A stretch of DNA of 64,000 bases from Flavobacteriales bacterium UBA2306 (GTDB lineage: Bacteria > Bacteroidota > Bacteroidia > Flavobacteriales > Weeksellaceae): the NCBI GenBank assembly GCA_002345565.1, contig DDVS01000004.1:186001-250000 (forward strand), in the 5' to 3' direction. This document shows, in pieces, positions 16,783-25,656 of the stretch (position 1 is its first letter; each line of letters begins with the position of its first letter). Made by a program: the position numbers and the translations under genes. Under the pieces are notes generated by a model, which saw nothing but the letters and a program-made list of their open reading frames with translations, had not been told where the DNA came from and made no database searches.

Positions 16783-17493
16783 ATGAGCCGTTTCTTATAT
16801 CTGGACAGTTGTTGTTCCACCAATGATGAAATTTTAAACCTTTTAAATGAAGACGAATCAACAGCTGTTTTTACCTTTAATCAAACCAAAGGACGTGGCC
16901 AATATGGGAATGCTTGGGATGCTTTCCCTAATCAGAATCTTGCTTATTCATTGGCTATAAAAAGATCCAAGATTAATATCTCTGATGTTTCTCTCAATTA
17001 TTATACCGCGATGATTGTGCGGGATTTTCTTGACAATCTGTCAAAAGCCACCATTAAAATCAAATGGCCAAATGATATTATTCTCAATGGAAAAAAAGTG
17101 TGCGGCATTCTTATCGAGAAAAAGAAAATCAATCAGGAAGAATTTTACATCCTTGGAATTGGGGTTAATATTCTTCAAACCGATTTTACAAATCTTCCAA
17201 AAGCGGGTTCAATCTTCTCTCTAACAGGGATTAATATCGATTTACAGAAATTCGCTAACGATTTTCATCAAAATATCATTTCGAAATTAAATGAAATCCC
17301 ATCAGAAGAAAATATTTTGACAGATTATAATGCTCATCTTTTTCGGAAAGATGAAATATCTGTTTTTCAGAAAAATGGGTTGCGACAAAATGGCATCATT
17401 AAAAATGCTGACAGCAATGGCTTTCTTTGGATTGATCTGGAAAACGAAGGTCATCAGAAATTCTTCCACAAAGAGATTGAAATGCTTTACTAA
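16783..17493 (+). CDS. birA: Biotin--[acetyl-CoA-carboxylase] ligase
   Basis: 236 residues, a BirA without the N-terminal helix-turn-helix, so an enzyme only and not the biotin repressor. Motifs in order: DSCCSTNDEIL (substrate STN), QTKGRGQYGNAWD (biotinyl-AMP loop, here GRGQYG), and IKWPNDIILNGKKVCGILIE, the core KWPND. A short C-terminal SH3-like part follows. It activates biotin and attaches it to the biotin carrier protein in fatty-acid synthesis. It is divergent from rsfS and convergent with the permease gene. Confidence 0.9.
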   Translation: MSRFLYLDSCCSTNDEILNLLNEDESTAVFTFNQTKGRGQYGNAWDAFPNQNLAYSLAIKRSKINISDVSLNYYTAMIVRDFLDNLSKATIKIKWPNDIILNGKKVCGILIEKKKINQEEFYILGIGVNILQTDFTNLPKAGSIFSLTGINIDLQKFANDFHQNIISKLNEIPSEENILTDYNAHLFRKDEISVFQKNGLRQNGIIKNADSNGFLWIDLENEGHQKFFHKEIEMLY

Positions 17494-17508
17494 AATCTTA
17501 ATTTAGAA

Positions 17509-18603
17509 TTATTCGTTAGCACGTTTAATGTAGAGATAAGCCGCAATGGGCGCGAAGACGATATTCGGGAGCCACATTGCTAAAAGCGGCGTCAAGGTTT
17601 TGTTCTCGGAAACGACATTCAGAACCTGAAAAGAAAACACGAATACAAACGCTAAAGCAATTCCTAATGCTAAATTGAGTCCCAATCCGCCTCGTTTTTT
17701 CTGTGATGACAAAGACAATCCTAAAAATGTCAGAATAATAATAGAAACGGGCATAGACGTTCTTTGGTAAAGCTCATTGTAGAAGGAGGTGACGTTGTTG
17801 TTTCCTTTCATTTTTTCCCGTCTTATCATTTCCAGCAATTCCGGAGTTGTTTTATTTTGAGCGACCAATTTATCGGGAAATAATTCGGAAGGCGGTAATT
17901 TAAAATCCTGAATTTTTGTAAGACCGCTTCCCAAGATTTCTGTGTCATTTTTTCCAGCTGTTCTTTCTGTGTAATTATTGATCACGAAATGCTTTTTCTT
18001 AGCATCCCAATTAATATCCAACGCTGTAATCTGATAAATTAACTTCTTATTTTTATCAAATTTCTGATACATATATCCGGAACCTCGATTTTCTTTTTTA
18101 TTGTAGCTATTCACAAAGATATACTCACTGGGATTGAGATTGGAAGCTATTACCATATTCCCCAAGAGTTTTTCCTTGTTCACCGCATTATAGGTGTAAG
18201 GTTCCAAAACATTTTTTTTGATATTGGCCCACGGTAAAATAAAGTGATTGAGCGCCAAAGTGATACAAGCAATCAGAATCGAAGTCATCAAATAAGGTTT
18301 TGCAAACCTGTGAAAACTAGCTCCACTACTGATAACAGCAACAATCTCTGTATTGTTTGCCATTCTGGAAGTGAAGAAAATCACGGTGATGAAAACCAGA
18401 ATCGACATAAAAGTCAGAATCAGATTAAGAATCCAGTAAGGATAAAAATTTAAAAGGAAATAACCTACTGTGAAACCATTGCTTTCAATCCTTGGTGTTT
18501 TGGACTGGACATCAACCACCAATACAATAATAGACAACAACGCCAACATAAAAATGAGGGTTCCCAAATATTTTTTGATGACATAAAGGTCTATGATTTT
18601 CAT
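17509..18603 (-). CDS. LptF/LptG family permease (YjgP/YjgQ)
   Basis: 364 residues. The start MKIIDLYVIKKYLGTLIFMLALL and the pattern of three N-terminal helices, a periplasmic domain of about 180 residues and three C-terminal helices are those of the LptF/LptG permeases, which with LptB move lipopolysaccharide from the inner membrane to the periplasmic bridge. IDLYVIKKYLG and the PVSIIILTFLGLSLS segment are characteristic. Which of the two subunits it is cannot be decided by eye. It follows tgt on the same strand with a 56-base gap, a pairing I recognise from other Flavobacteriia. Confidence 0.85.
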   Translation of the reverse strand: MKIIDLYVIKKYLGTLIFMLALLSIIVLVVDVQSKTPRIESNGFTVGYFLLNFYPYWILNLILTFMSILVFITVIFFTSRMANNTEIVAVISSGASFHRFAKPYLMTSILIACITLALNHFILPWANIKKNVLEPYTYNAVNKEKLLGNMVIASNLNPSEYIFVNSYNKKENRGSGYMYQKFDKNKKLIYQITALDINWDAKKKHFVINNYTERTAGKNDTEILGSGLTKIQDFKLPPSELFPDKLVAQNKTTPELLEMIRREKMKGNNNVTSFYNELYQRTSMPVSIIILTFLGLSLSSQKKRGGLGLNLALGIALAFVFVFSFQVLNVVSENKTLTPLLAMWLPNIVFAPIAAYLYIKRANE

Positions 18604-18659
18604 CGTTCTATAATTGATAAATGAGGATTGATAATTTGATTACTTTTCTTAAATCTCGA

Positions 18660-19790
18660 TTACAGTCTTTTCTTCAATTGAGGAATAATCTGCTCTTTCC
18701 ATTGGTAGAAATCTCCTGCAACAATATGTTCTCTGGCTACTTTTACCAAGTCCAGATAAAACGCCAAGTTATGAATCGATGCGATTTGTTTTGCCAAATA
18801 TTCTTTTGCTACGAAAAGGTGACGAACATAAGCTTTGGTATATTCCTGATCCACAAAACTTGTCCCAAACTCGTCCAAAGCAGAAAAGTCGGTTTTCCAT
18901 TTTTCATTTTTCATATTCATCACACCTTGCCACGTGAAAAGCATTGCATTTCTTGCATTCCTAGTTGGCATCACGCAATCCATCATATCCACACCAAAAC
19001 CAATGCTTTCTATAATGTTCCAAGGAGTTCCAACACCCATTAAGTATCTCGGTTTGTCTTTTGGAAGAATATCCGTAACTTCATTTGTAATTCTATACAT
19101 TTCCTCTTCCGGTTCTCCAACGGAAAGTCCACCAATAGCATTGCCTTCTGCACCGGCTTCAGAAATTACCTCGGCTGAAATTTTTCTCAAATCAGAAAAA
19201 CAAGAACCCTGAACAATTGGGAACAAACGTTGTTGGTGACCATACAATTCTTTGTTTTCTTCAGTCCAATTGATACATCTTTTCAGCCAACGATGCGTGA
19301 GTTCCATTGATGTTTTTACAGCATTATAATCACTAGGATAAGCAATACATTCATCAAAAGCCATAAAAATATCAGCTCCGATTTGTCTCTGAATTTGCAT
19401 GGAAACCTCTGGCGACATAAAACGCAAACTGCCGTCAATATGCGATTTGAATTTCACACCCTCTTCAGTAATTTTTCTGCTTTTTGCCAAAGAAAAAACC
19501 TGATAACCACCGGAATCTGTAAGAATTGGTCTGTCCCAATTCATGAACTTGTGAAGTCCGCCGGCTTGCTCCATAATATCCATTGTAGGACGCAACATTA
19601 GGTGATACGTATTTCCAAGAATGATTTGGGCTTTTATATCTTCCTTCAGTTCTCTCTGATGAACGGTTTTTACCGATGCCACCGTTCCAACCGGCATAAA
19701 AATCGGGGTTTGGATTTGTCCGTGATCCGTCGTTATGACTCCAGCTCTTGCTTTGGATTCTGACGTTTTTTCGATTTCAAAAAATTTCAT
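18660..19790 (-). CDS. tgt: tRNA-guanine(34) transglycosylase, zinc-less form
   Basis: 376 residues. Tgt exchanges guanine 34 for preQ1 in tRNAs with GUN anticodons, the committed tRNA step to queuosine. General acid Asp92 (LTDSGGYQVFS) and nucleophile Asp271 (DMMDCVMPTRNAR) are present, as is the GGLSVGEP loop. The zinc motif CxCxxC, expected after residue 305, is replaced by DEFGTSFVDQEYTKAY; only the fourth ligand, His340 in SIHNLAFYLDL, is left. The fold thus must stand without the structural zinc, which fits what I recall of other Bacteroidota. queE for the same pathway lies at 44.7 kb. Confidence 0.92.
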   Translation of the reverse strand: MKFFEIEKTSESKARAGVITTDHGQIQTPIFMPVGTVASVKTVHQRELKEDIKAQIILGNTYHLMLRPTMDIMEQAGGLHKFMNWDRPILTDSGGYQVFSLAKSRKITEEGVKFKSHIDGSLRFMSPEVSMQIQRQIGADIFMAFDECIAYPSDYNAVKTSMELTHRWLKRCINWTEENKELYGHQQRLFPIVQGSCFSDLRKISAEVISEAGAEGNAIGGLSVGEPEEEMYRITNEVTDILPKDKPRYLMGVGTPWNIIESIGFGVDMMDCVMPTRNARNAMLFTWQGVMNMKNEKWKTDFSALDEFGTSFVDQEYTKAYVRHLFVAKEYLAKQIASIHNLAFYLDLVKVAREHIVAGDFYQWKEQIIPQLKKRL

Positions 19791-19854
19791 TCGTCTATCT
19801 TAAATTTCGCCTTCGACTGTGTTTTTTCTGCCGAATGGAACTTGTTTTTTATTG

Positions 19855-20229
19855 TTATTTTACTTCTTCGGGAACAAAGCTGTTTTCTTTCAACTTTTTG
19901 TTGATAAAATCTTCTGCTTTCGGATCTTTTGATTTGATAATATCCTGGGCTTTATCAAAAATATCTGCAATCGTTTCTGGCTTCGTCATATAATACTGGT
20001 AGCTTTGTGTAAATAAATCACCTTTGATATTATATTTTTTCAGAATAAATCTTGTCGCATTTTCAGAATTGATATTTCCTCCAATTGTATAACTCTGCTC
20101 ATTGATGGCAAAATCTGCAATAATCTCGGACATCTGATCTTCCGGAATCAAATCTTTCGGTTTTTCTAAAGCTTCTGTACAAGACGAAACACAGAAAACC
20201 ATGATTATGTAAAATATGAGATTCTTCAT
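19855..20229 (-). CDS. DUF4296 domain lipoprotein
   Basis: 124 residues. A signal peptide ends in CVSSC (Cys17), a lipobox, so the protein is lipid-anchored. The mature part with LIPEDQMSEIIADFAINEQSY and YNIKGDLFTQSYQYYMTKPETIADIFDKA fits the DUF4296 family of Bacteroidota, small helical lipoproteins of unknown function. It begins one base after the stop of the upstream glycosyltransferase (20231), so the two are transcribed together. Confidence 0.8.
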   Translation of the reverse strand: MKNLIFYIIMVFCVSSCTEALEKPKDLIPEDQMSEIIADFAINEQSYTIGGNINSENATRFILKKYNIKGDLFTQSYQYYMTKPETIADIFDKAQDIIKSKDPKAEDFINKKLKENSFVPEEVK

Positions 20230-20230
20230 T

Positions 20231-20947
20231 TTATAATGTCCCGATTAAACTTTTCCATTTAAGATTCAACACTCCAAAAACGGCTTCTTTGATAATCCCG
20301 CCATTCATTTTGCTCTCCCCTTCTGTTCTGTCGGTAAAAATGATCGGAACTTCAACAATCTTAAGATTCTTTTTAAAAACCCGGTACTTCATTTCTACCT
20401 GGAAGCCGTAACCTTTTAGCTTGATTTTATCTAATCCAATTGCGATCAATGTTTCTTTTTTGAAGCAGACAAATCCGGCTGTTGTATCGTGAATGGGAAG
20501 TCCAAGTACAAATCGCACGTATTTGGAAGCAAAGTAAGACAGCAAAACCCTTCCCATAGGCCAGTTTACCACATTCACACCTTGGGAATACCTGGAACCC
20601 ACAGACATATCTGCATTTTTGCAAGCGTCGTAAAGTTTTATAAGATCTTTCGGATTGTGAGAAAAATCGGCATCCATCTCGAAAATGAAATCATAATCAT
20701 TATGAATAGCCCATTGAAAACCATGGATGTAAGCTTTACCCAGTCCATCTTTGACTTTTCTTATGGTTAAATGCAACTGGATCGGATATTTGTCTCGAAA
20801 TTTTTTTACGATTTCTGCCGTGCCGTCCGGAGAAGAGTCATCTACCACTAATACGTGAAAATCCTGCTCTAAATCAAAAACAGCCGAAATAATTTTTTCG
20901 ATGTTTTCTTTTTCGTTGTATGTAGGAATTATGACAAGTTTCTTCAT
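20231..20947 (-). CDS. Polyprenol monophosphomannose synthase-like glycosyltransferase 2
   Basis: 238 residues from the ATG at 20947. An ATG six codons upstream lies within the promoter box at 20965-20972 and so cannot be translated from it. The GT-A fold is shown by KKLVIIPTYNEKENI, VVDDSSPDGTA, GLGKAYIHGFQWA, the DxD-like EMDADFSHNP, and VGSRYSQG. Without the C-terminal membrane domain found in some relatives, it resembles DPM1-type enzymes that load mannose or another sugar on polyprenyl phosphate at the cytoplasmic face. The exact sugar is not certain. The next gene is the DUF4296 lipoprotein. Confidence 0.85.
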   Translation of the reverse strand: MKKLVIIPTYNEKENIEKIISAVFDLEQDFHVLVVDDSSPDGTAEIVKKFRDKYPIQLHLTIRKVKDGLGKAYIHGFQWAIHNDYDFIFEMDADFSHNPKDLIKLYDACKNADMSVGSRYSQGVNVVNWPMGRVLLSYFASKYVRFVLGLPIHDTTAGFVCFKKETLIAIGLDKIKLKGYGFQVEMKYRVFKKNLKIVEVPIIFTDRTEGESKMNGGIIKEAVFGVLNLKWKSLIGTL

Positions 20948-20964
20948 CCGGGAAATAATTTGCA

Positions 20965-20972
20965 AAGATAAT
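20965..20972 (-). promoter_or_regulatory. Promoter -7 box (TATCTTTG) for the glycosyltransferase
   Basis: Exact TAnnTTTG on the minus strand; predicted start of transcription near 20960. This decides for the ATG at 20947 against the one at 20965. Confidence 0.55.
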
Positions 20973-21071
20973 CTTTTAATTGCTAATATTTTTTTGGCGA
21001 ATTATAAATTAACTTTTTTTAACCTGTCATATTTTTATGAATTAAATCCCTCATTAGCCGTTTGTAATTCT

Positions 21072-21079
21072 TATTTTTG
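21072..21079 (+). promoter_or_regulatory. Promoter -7 box (TATTTTTG) for the DUF4271 gene
   Basis: Exact TAnnTTTG, 16 bases before the TTG codon at 21096. It supports the short form of the next gene. Confidence 0.5.
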
Positions 21080-21095
21080 CAAAAATTTTGAACAC

Positions 21096-21737
21096 TTGAT
21101 TCGGATTACTGAAAATAACGATTGGGTTATCTACTGCATTCTTGGAAGCATATTTTTTTACGTTATTCTCTTATCGGCATTCCAAAGAGATTCTAACGTT
21201 AAGGATTTTCTTACTCAAAAAGCAGAAGACACCAGCAATATTCTGCTTTCATGGCTTATCATTTCCGTAGTCAGAATATTGATGATTTCTGTTCTTTTGT
21301 CGCAATTTGTCCCGATTGTGCCAAAGCTCTTACTCAATATTCAAGTTTTTGATTATCAGATAAATAAATTTGGATTTACGTTCATAAGCCTAATTTTATT
21401 TGATGTTTTAAAGAACATATTAACGTTTTTGTTTTATTCTAGTGTAGGAAGTGTTAAGAATCTGAAAAATTTAAGTCTTATTGCCAGCAAGTATTTCTTT
21501 ATAGAATCTATTGTTTTTATAATAGGGAGTTTTGTTTTATTTTATTATCCTATAGACTTGGTACAATATTTCTACATTATCATTGCTGTATTCATAGGAT
21601 CATTTATTTTAAAAAATTTAATTTATTTTTTCAACCAGCAAAATGTTTTGCCGGAAAAATGGTATTATAAATTTTTGTATATTTGCACGCTTCAAATAAT
21701 ACCTGTTTTGGTACTTTGGAAGTTCTTATTTTATTAA
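21096..21737 (+). CDS. DUF4271 membrane protein with TTG start
   Basis: 213 residues with about six membrane helices. The frame is open further upstream, but that part overlaps the divergent glycosyltransferase and its promoter; no ATG exists between the promoter and the first conserved residues, so TTG at 21096 (M-IRITENNDWVIY) is the likely start. Helix 1 is VIYCILGSIFFYVILLSAF; FDVLKNILTFLF and YYKFLYICTLQIIPVLVLWKFL near the end are typical of DUF4271, a Bacteroidota family often found next to hemD. Function is unknown; hemD follows after 21 bases. Confidence 0.75.
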   Translation: MIRITENNDWVIYCILGSIFFYVILLSAFQRDSNVKDFLTQKAEDTSNILLSWLIISVVRILMISVLLSQFVPIVPKLLLNIQVFDYQINKFGFTFISLILFDVLKNILTFLFYSSVGSVKNLKNLSLIASKYFFIESIVFIIGSFVLFYYPIDLVQYFYIIIAVFIGSFILKNLIYFFNQQNVLPEKWYYKFLYICTLQIIPVLVLWKFLFY

Positions 21738-21758
21738 ATGTAATAGTCACATTTTAAG

Positions 21759-22499
21759 ATGAAAATCAAATCTATTTTAGTTTCACAACCTGCCCCAAAT
21801 GAATCGTCGCCTTATTTGGAAATTGCAAAAAAAGAGAAAATCAAAATCGATTTTCGTCCTTTTATTCATGTAGAAGGCGTGGACGCAAAAGAACTCAGAA
21901 CTCAGAAAATCGATTTGACTCAATATACAGGCATCATTTTCACGAGTAAAAATGCAATTGATCATTATTTTCGTCTTGCAGAGGAAATGAGATTTGCCGT
22001 TCCGGATTCTATGAGATACATTTGTCAGTCAGAAGCAATTGCCAATTATCTTCAGAAACACATTATTTATAGGAAAAGAAAAATCAGCTTTGGCGAGAAA
22101 AACTTCTCTGATTTGGCTCCATTGTTCAAAAAATATCCTTCGGAAAAATATCTTTTGCCTTCTTCTGATGTTTTGACTCCGGAAATTCCAAAAGTAATGG
22201 ATGCTGCTAATGTAGACTGGACGAGAGCAATTATGTACAAAACAGTTGCGAGTGATTTGACAGACATCAACATTAAGGATTATGATATGTTGGTTTTTTT
22301 CAGTCATCAAGGAATTAAATCTTTAGGAATCAATTTTCCTGATTTTCAACAAAATGACACCAAAATTGCTGTTTTCGGTACAACGACTCAAGCAGCTGCT
22401 GAAGAAGCTGGATTAACGGTTAACGTAATGGCTCCAACCAAGGAAACGCCATCTATGACAATGGCTATAGAAAAATATGTTAGAAACATCAATAAATAA
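21759..22499 (+). CDS. hemD: Uroporphyrinogen-III synthase
   Basis: 246 residues. The weakly conserved HemD fold shows in KSILVSQPAPNESSPYLEIAKK, GIIFTSKNAIDHYF, the mid-part YLLPSSDVLTPEIPKVMD, VDWTRAIMYKTVASDL and MLVFFSHQGIKSL, then AVFGTTTQAAAEEAGLTVNV and the final ETPSMTMAIEKY. It cyclises hydroxymethylbilane with inversion of ring D, the step before haem and sirohaem diverge. The window's cytochrome bd genes would use haem but are far away. It is cotranscribed with the DUF4271 gene; a terminator follows. Confidence 0.85.
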   Translation: MKIKSILVSQPAPNESSPYLEIAKKEKIKIDFRPFIHVEGVDAKELRTQKIDLTQYTGIIFTSKNAIDHYFRLAEEMRFAVPDSMRYICQSEAIANYLQKHIIYRKRKISFGEKNFSDLAPLFKKYPSEKYLLPSSDVLTPEIPKVMDAANVDWTRAIMYKTVASDLTDINIKDYDMLVFFSHQGIKSLGINFPDFQQNDTKIAVFGTTTQAAAEEAGLTVNVMAPTKETPSMTMAIEKYVRNINK

Positions 22500-22517
22500 T
22501 TATTGAACACATAAATC

Positions 22518-22557
22518 AAAACCGTCTTCTTTCCGAGAAGATGGTTTTTTGTTTATT
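22518..22557 (+). terminator. Terminator of hemD
   Basis: AAAACCGTCTTCT (22518-22530) pairs with AGAAGATGGTTTT over TTCCG with one G-T pair, followed by TTTTGTTTATTTTT. It separates hemD from the oligopeptidase gene. Confidence 0.75.
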
Positions 22558-22595
22558 TTTGTTAAATCTGAAAATCACTTCAAAAAACTACTTTT

Positions 22596-22709
22596 AACCA
22601 CATAGACACATAGTTTTCTGAATAAATTAATTGATTACTAAAAATAGAAGATATTTACACTCTCTCTATTTTTTCTTTAATAAAATTTAATCTCTGTGCC
22701 TATGTGGTT
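22596..22709. repeat. MITE-like element, copy A
   Basis: AACCACATAGACACATAG (22596-22613) is inverted at CTCTGTGCCTATGTGGTT (22692-22709), 15 of 18 matches. The 114-base unit is AT-rich inside and shares the segment AATAGAAG...ATATTTAC with copy B at 51919-52033. Its right end is 21 bases from the oligopeptidase ATG, so transcription of that gene must start in or pass through it. Confidence 0.7.
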
Positions 22710-22730
22710 TTAATTAATATCAATTTCAAA

Positions 22731-24776
22731 ATGAATGCTCCTAAAGCAAAAAAAATAGATAGACTTCTCGAAATTCATAACGATAAAAGAAACGACCCTT
22801 TTTTCTGGATGAATGAACGTGAAAATCCGGAAGTTATAAAATATCTCGAAGAAGAAAACTCTTACACGGATTTTGTAATGAAGGATACAGAAGATCTTCA
22901 AAACGAATTGTTTGAAGAGATGAAATCTCGTTATAAAAAAGACGACCAGTCTTTACCTTATTTCTTTAATCAATATTGGTATATCGTTCGCTATGAAGAT
23001 GGGAAAGAATATCCAATTTTCGCTAGAAAGTTTAAGACTTTGGACAATGAGGAAGAGATTCTTTTGGATGTGAATATCTTAGCAGAAGGTGAAGAATATT
23101 TTGATATTGGAAGTGTCTCTGTAAGTGTTGATAATCAATTCATTGCTTATTCTTCTGATAAAACAGGACGAAGAATCTACACTATATTTTTCAAGAATCT
23201 CAAAACAGGAGAAACCTTCGAAGATAAAATCGAAAATACAACCGGAAAAGCTGTTTGGGCTGGCGACAACCAACATATTTTCTACATTAGAAAAGATGAA
23301 AGCCTGAGAGCTTATCAAATCCACCGGCACGAGTTGGGAACAGACACAGAAAAAGATGTTTTGATTTTCCACGAAGAAGATGATACTTTTGACGTTAATG
23401 TTTTTAAAACCAAATCTTTAGAATACATCCTTATTTCTTCATCAAGTACAAATGAAGATGAACACAGATTCATTCCAGCTGATAACGTTTTTGCAGATTG
23501 GAAGATTATTCAGGAAAGAACAGAGGATTTGGAATATTCTGTGGAGCATTATCAAGATGATTTTTACATCATTACAAATGCTGATGATTCCACGAATTTC
23601 AAAATTGTGAAGACGAAAGTTTCTCAGCCGGAGATAGAGAATTGGGTAGATTTCATTCCGCACAGAGAAAATGTTCTGTTGGAAGGTTTTGAAATTTTCA
23701 ATGATTATTTCGTGATTGAAGAACGTGAAAAAGGACTTCTTCAAATCAAAATCATAGAAAGCAAAACCGGAGATTCTCATTATCTGCCATTTTCCGACCC
23801 AACTTACACGGCGTATATCGGAACGAATATGGAATTTGACACAGAAAAACTTCGTTTCGGATATACATCTTTGACAAAACCTTCTTCCACTTACGAATAT
23901 GATATGAAGGAAAAAACCACCAAACTCTTGAAAGAACAGGAAGTTTTGGGCGGAAAATTCTTCTCAGAAAATTATATCTCAGAAAGAATCTGGGCCAAAG
24001 CAAGAGACGGAAAAGAAGTCGCGATTTCTCTGGTTTATCATAAAGACACCAAGAAATCTGCTGAAACGCCACTTCTACTTTACGGTTACGGAAGTTATGG
24101 TCATACTGTTGATGCCAGTTTTTCCAGTGTAAGATTAACTTTACTTGATCGGGGTTACATCTACGCTATCGCACACATCCGAGGCGGAGAATATCTTGGA
24201 AGAGAATGGTATGAAGACGGAAAAATGTTGCAGAAAAAGAATACATTTTTTGATTTCATTGATTCTGCAAAATATTTAATATCAGAAAATTACACATCTC
24301 CAAAACATCTTTACGCAATGGGCGGAAGCGCAGGTGGACTTCTGATGGGAGCTGTGATGAATTACAATCCGGAATTATTCAATGGGATTGTGGCTCAAGT
24401 TCCTTTTGTGGACGTTGTGACAACAATGTTGGATGAAACCATTCCTTTGACAACTGGAGAATACGACGAATGGGGAAATCCAAATGAAAAGGAATATTAT
24501 GATTATATGAAATCCTATTCGCCTTATGACAATATCGAAGCGAAAGATTATCCAAATACGCTAATTACAACAGGTTTTCACGATTCTCAAGTTCAATATT
24601 GGGAACCAGCAAAATGGACAGCAAAATTGAGAGATTTAAAGACAGATAACAATATTCTGATTTTCAAAACCGATATGAGTTCCGGACACGGCGGTGCAAG
24701 CGGACGATTTGAAAGTTTGAAGGAAATTGCTTTGGAATATGCATTCTTATTTAAAATTGAAGGCTTAAAAAATTAA
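22731..24776 (+). CDS. Oligopeptidase B-like prolyl oligopeptidase family protease
   Basis: 681 residues from the ATG at 22731; a GTG upstream (22704) lies inside a repeat end and is rejected. An N-terminal beta-propeller (to about residue 400) gates a C-terminal alpha/beta-hydrolase with Ser533 (GGSAGGLLMG), Asp618 (GFHDSQVQYWEPAKW) and His653 (SSGHGGASGRF). PLLLYGYGSYGHTVDASFS and IRGGEYLGREWYEDG are typical of oligopeptidase B, which cuts short peptides after Lys or Arg. No signal peptide, so it should act in the cytoplasm. The next gene begins 2 bases after the stop. Confidence 0.9.
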   Translation: MNAPKAKKIDRLLEIHNDKRNDPFFWMNERENPEVIKYLEEENSYTDFVMKDTEDLQNELFEEMKSRYKKDDQSLPYFFNQYWYIVRYEDGKEYPIFARKFKTLDNEEEILLDVNILAEGEEYFDIGSVSVSVDNQFIAYSSDKTGRRIYTIFFKNLKTGETFEDKIENTTGKAVWAGDNQHIFYIRKDESLRAYQIHRHELGTDTEKDVLIFHEEDDTFDVNVFKTKSLEYILISSSSTNEDEHRFIPADNVFADWKIIQERTEDLEYSVEHYQDDFYIITNADDSTNFKIVKTKVSQPEIENWVDFIPHRENVLLEGFEIFNDYFVIEEREKGLLQIKIIESKTGDSHYLPFSDPTYTAYIGTNMEFDTEKLRFGYTSLTKPSSTYEYDMKEKTTKLLKEQEVLGGKFFSENYISERIWAKARDGKEVAISLVYHKDTKKSAETPLLLYGYGSYGHTVDASFSSVRLTLLDRGYIYAIAHIRGGEYLGREWYEDGKMLQKKNTFFDFIDSAKYLISENYTSPKHLYAMGGSAGGLLMGAVMNYNPELFNGIVAQVPFVDVVTTMLDETIPLTTGEYDEWGNPNEKEYYDYMKSYSPYDNIEAKDYPNTLITTGFHDSQVQYWEPAKWTAKLRDLKTDNNILIFKTDMSSGHGGASGRFESLKEIALEYAFLFKIEGLKN

Positions 24777-24778
24777 TT

Positions 24779-25123
24779 ATGAGCGAAGCGGAAATCTGGA
24801 AAAAAATAGAACATTTCTTTGAAGTTAACTTTCAAACTGAAAAAAATCCGCCAATAGAAACTTTTTTATTCATTATTGGTGTTCAGGAATTGGGAAGTGG
24901 GCAACAGAAATTCACGAAAGATGATAAAGTCAATTTGGTTCATATTGCGGTTTGCAGGTTGCTGGAACCTTTTGGATATTACAAATTCACGCATTATGAA
25001 GACGGCTGGCCACAATTCGAGAAGTTAGACGACCTTCCTGAATTGAAACCTAACGAGCAATCGCTTCTAATGAAAAAAGCGATTATACAGTATTTTATTG
25101 ATGAAGAGATTGAGTTAAGTTGA
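24779..25123 (+). CDS. Conserved small cytoplasmic protein, unknown function
   Basis: 114 residues, soluble, mixed alpha/beta with many aromatic and acidic residues. Seen: a helical start (SEAEIWKKIEHFFEVNF), a segment ETFLFIIGVQELGSG, then VNLVHIAVCRLLEPFGYYKF and a final helix SLLMKKAIIQYFIDEEIELS. I recognise it only as the kind of hypothetical protein that recurs in Flavobacteriia. It is 2 bases after the oligopeptidase gene, so the two are coupled and may be functionally linked; no motif points to an enzyme. Confidence 0.65.
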   Translation: MSEAEIWKKIEHFFEVNFQTEKNPPIETFLFIIGVQELGSGQQKFTKDDKVNLVHIAVCRLLEPFGYYKFTHYEDGWPQFEKLDDLPELKPNEQSLLMKKAIIQYFIDEEIELS

Positions 25124-25170
25124 TTATTTGCTAAATCGTTAAGTTGACAATTCATAAACGGTTCCACAAA

Positions 25171-25656
25171 TTAACGATTTAGCAAATCCTCCAACTGATT
25201 CAGTCCCATTTTGAAGCCTTCTTCAAAACCCATTGCGATGAGCTGATTCATTTCTTCTTTGGAGTTGAAGTGCAGATTGAAAGTCATTCTTGTGCCTTCA
25301 TCAATTCCTGTGAAACCAATCAGCCAAGACGTTTGAGGTAAATCTGTACGCACTTTTCCTTTGTCATCGGCGAAAGCATCTGTCCACGCAATACTTCTGT
25401 GAGGCATTATTTCACTATAATTTGCTAATGCCATTTCTTTTTCTCCGTTCGGACCTTTCATTGCATACAACCAATTTCCGTTTTCCCGAAAATCCATTTT
25501 TTCAGTTTCACATTTCCAAGGTTTTGGTGCCCACCATTGGTCAATTAATTCTGACTTTGTGAAATAATCCCAAAGCGTGGAAACATCGGCTCTATAAACC
25601 TTCATCACATAAATTCCGGTTTCCGAGTCCTTATTAAAAACAATTTCTGAGTTCAT
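25171..25656 (-). CDS. SRPBCC (AHSA1-like) domain protein
   Basis: 161 residues. The pattern YRADVSTLWDYFTKSELIDQWWAPKPWKCE, then DFRENGNWLYAM, LANYSEIMPHRSIAWTDAF and TRMTFNLHFNSKEEMNQLIAMGFEEGFKMGLNQLEDLL is that of the activator-of-Hsp90-ATPase-1-like branch of the START/Bet v1 fold, a hydrophobic-pocket protein. The bacterial proteins have no single known role; they are often stress-associated or bind small hydrophobic ligands. It is convergent with the preceding gene and divergent from the histidine kinase. Confidence 0.8.
   Translation of the reverse strand: MNSEIVFNKDSETGIYVMKVYRADVSTLWDYFTKSELIDQWWAPKPWKCETEKMDFRENGNWLYAMKGPNGEKEMALANYSEIMPHRSIAWTDAFADDKGKVRTDLPQTSWLIGFTGIDEGTRMTFNLHFNSKEEMNQLIAMGFEEGFKMGLNQLEDLLNR

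Noticed and set aside
20901..21095. N-terminal extension of the DUF4271 gene up to an ATG at 20901
   Set aside because: It overlaps the divergent glycosyltransferase gene and both promoters and encodes non-conserved residues; the TTG at 21096 behind the -7 box is a better start.
22704..22730. GTG start nine codons before the oligopeptidase ATG
   Set aside because: The GTG is part of the inverted end of repeat copy A; the ATG at 22731 gives the usual N-terminus.
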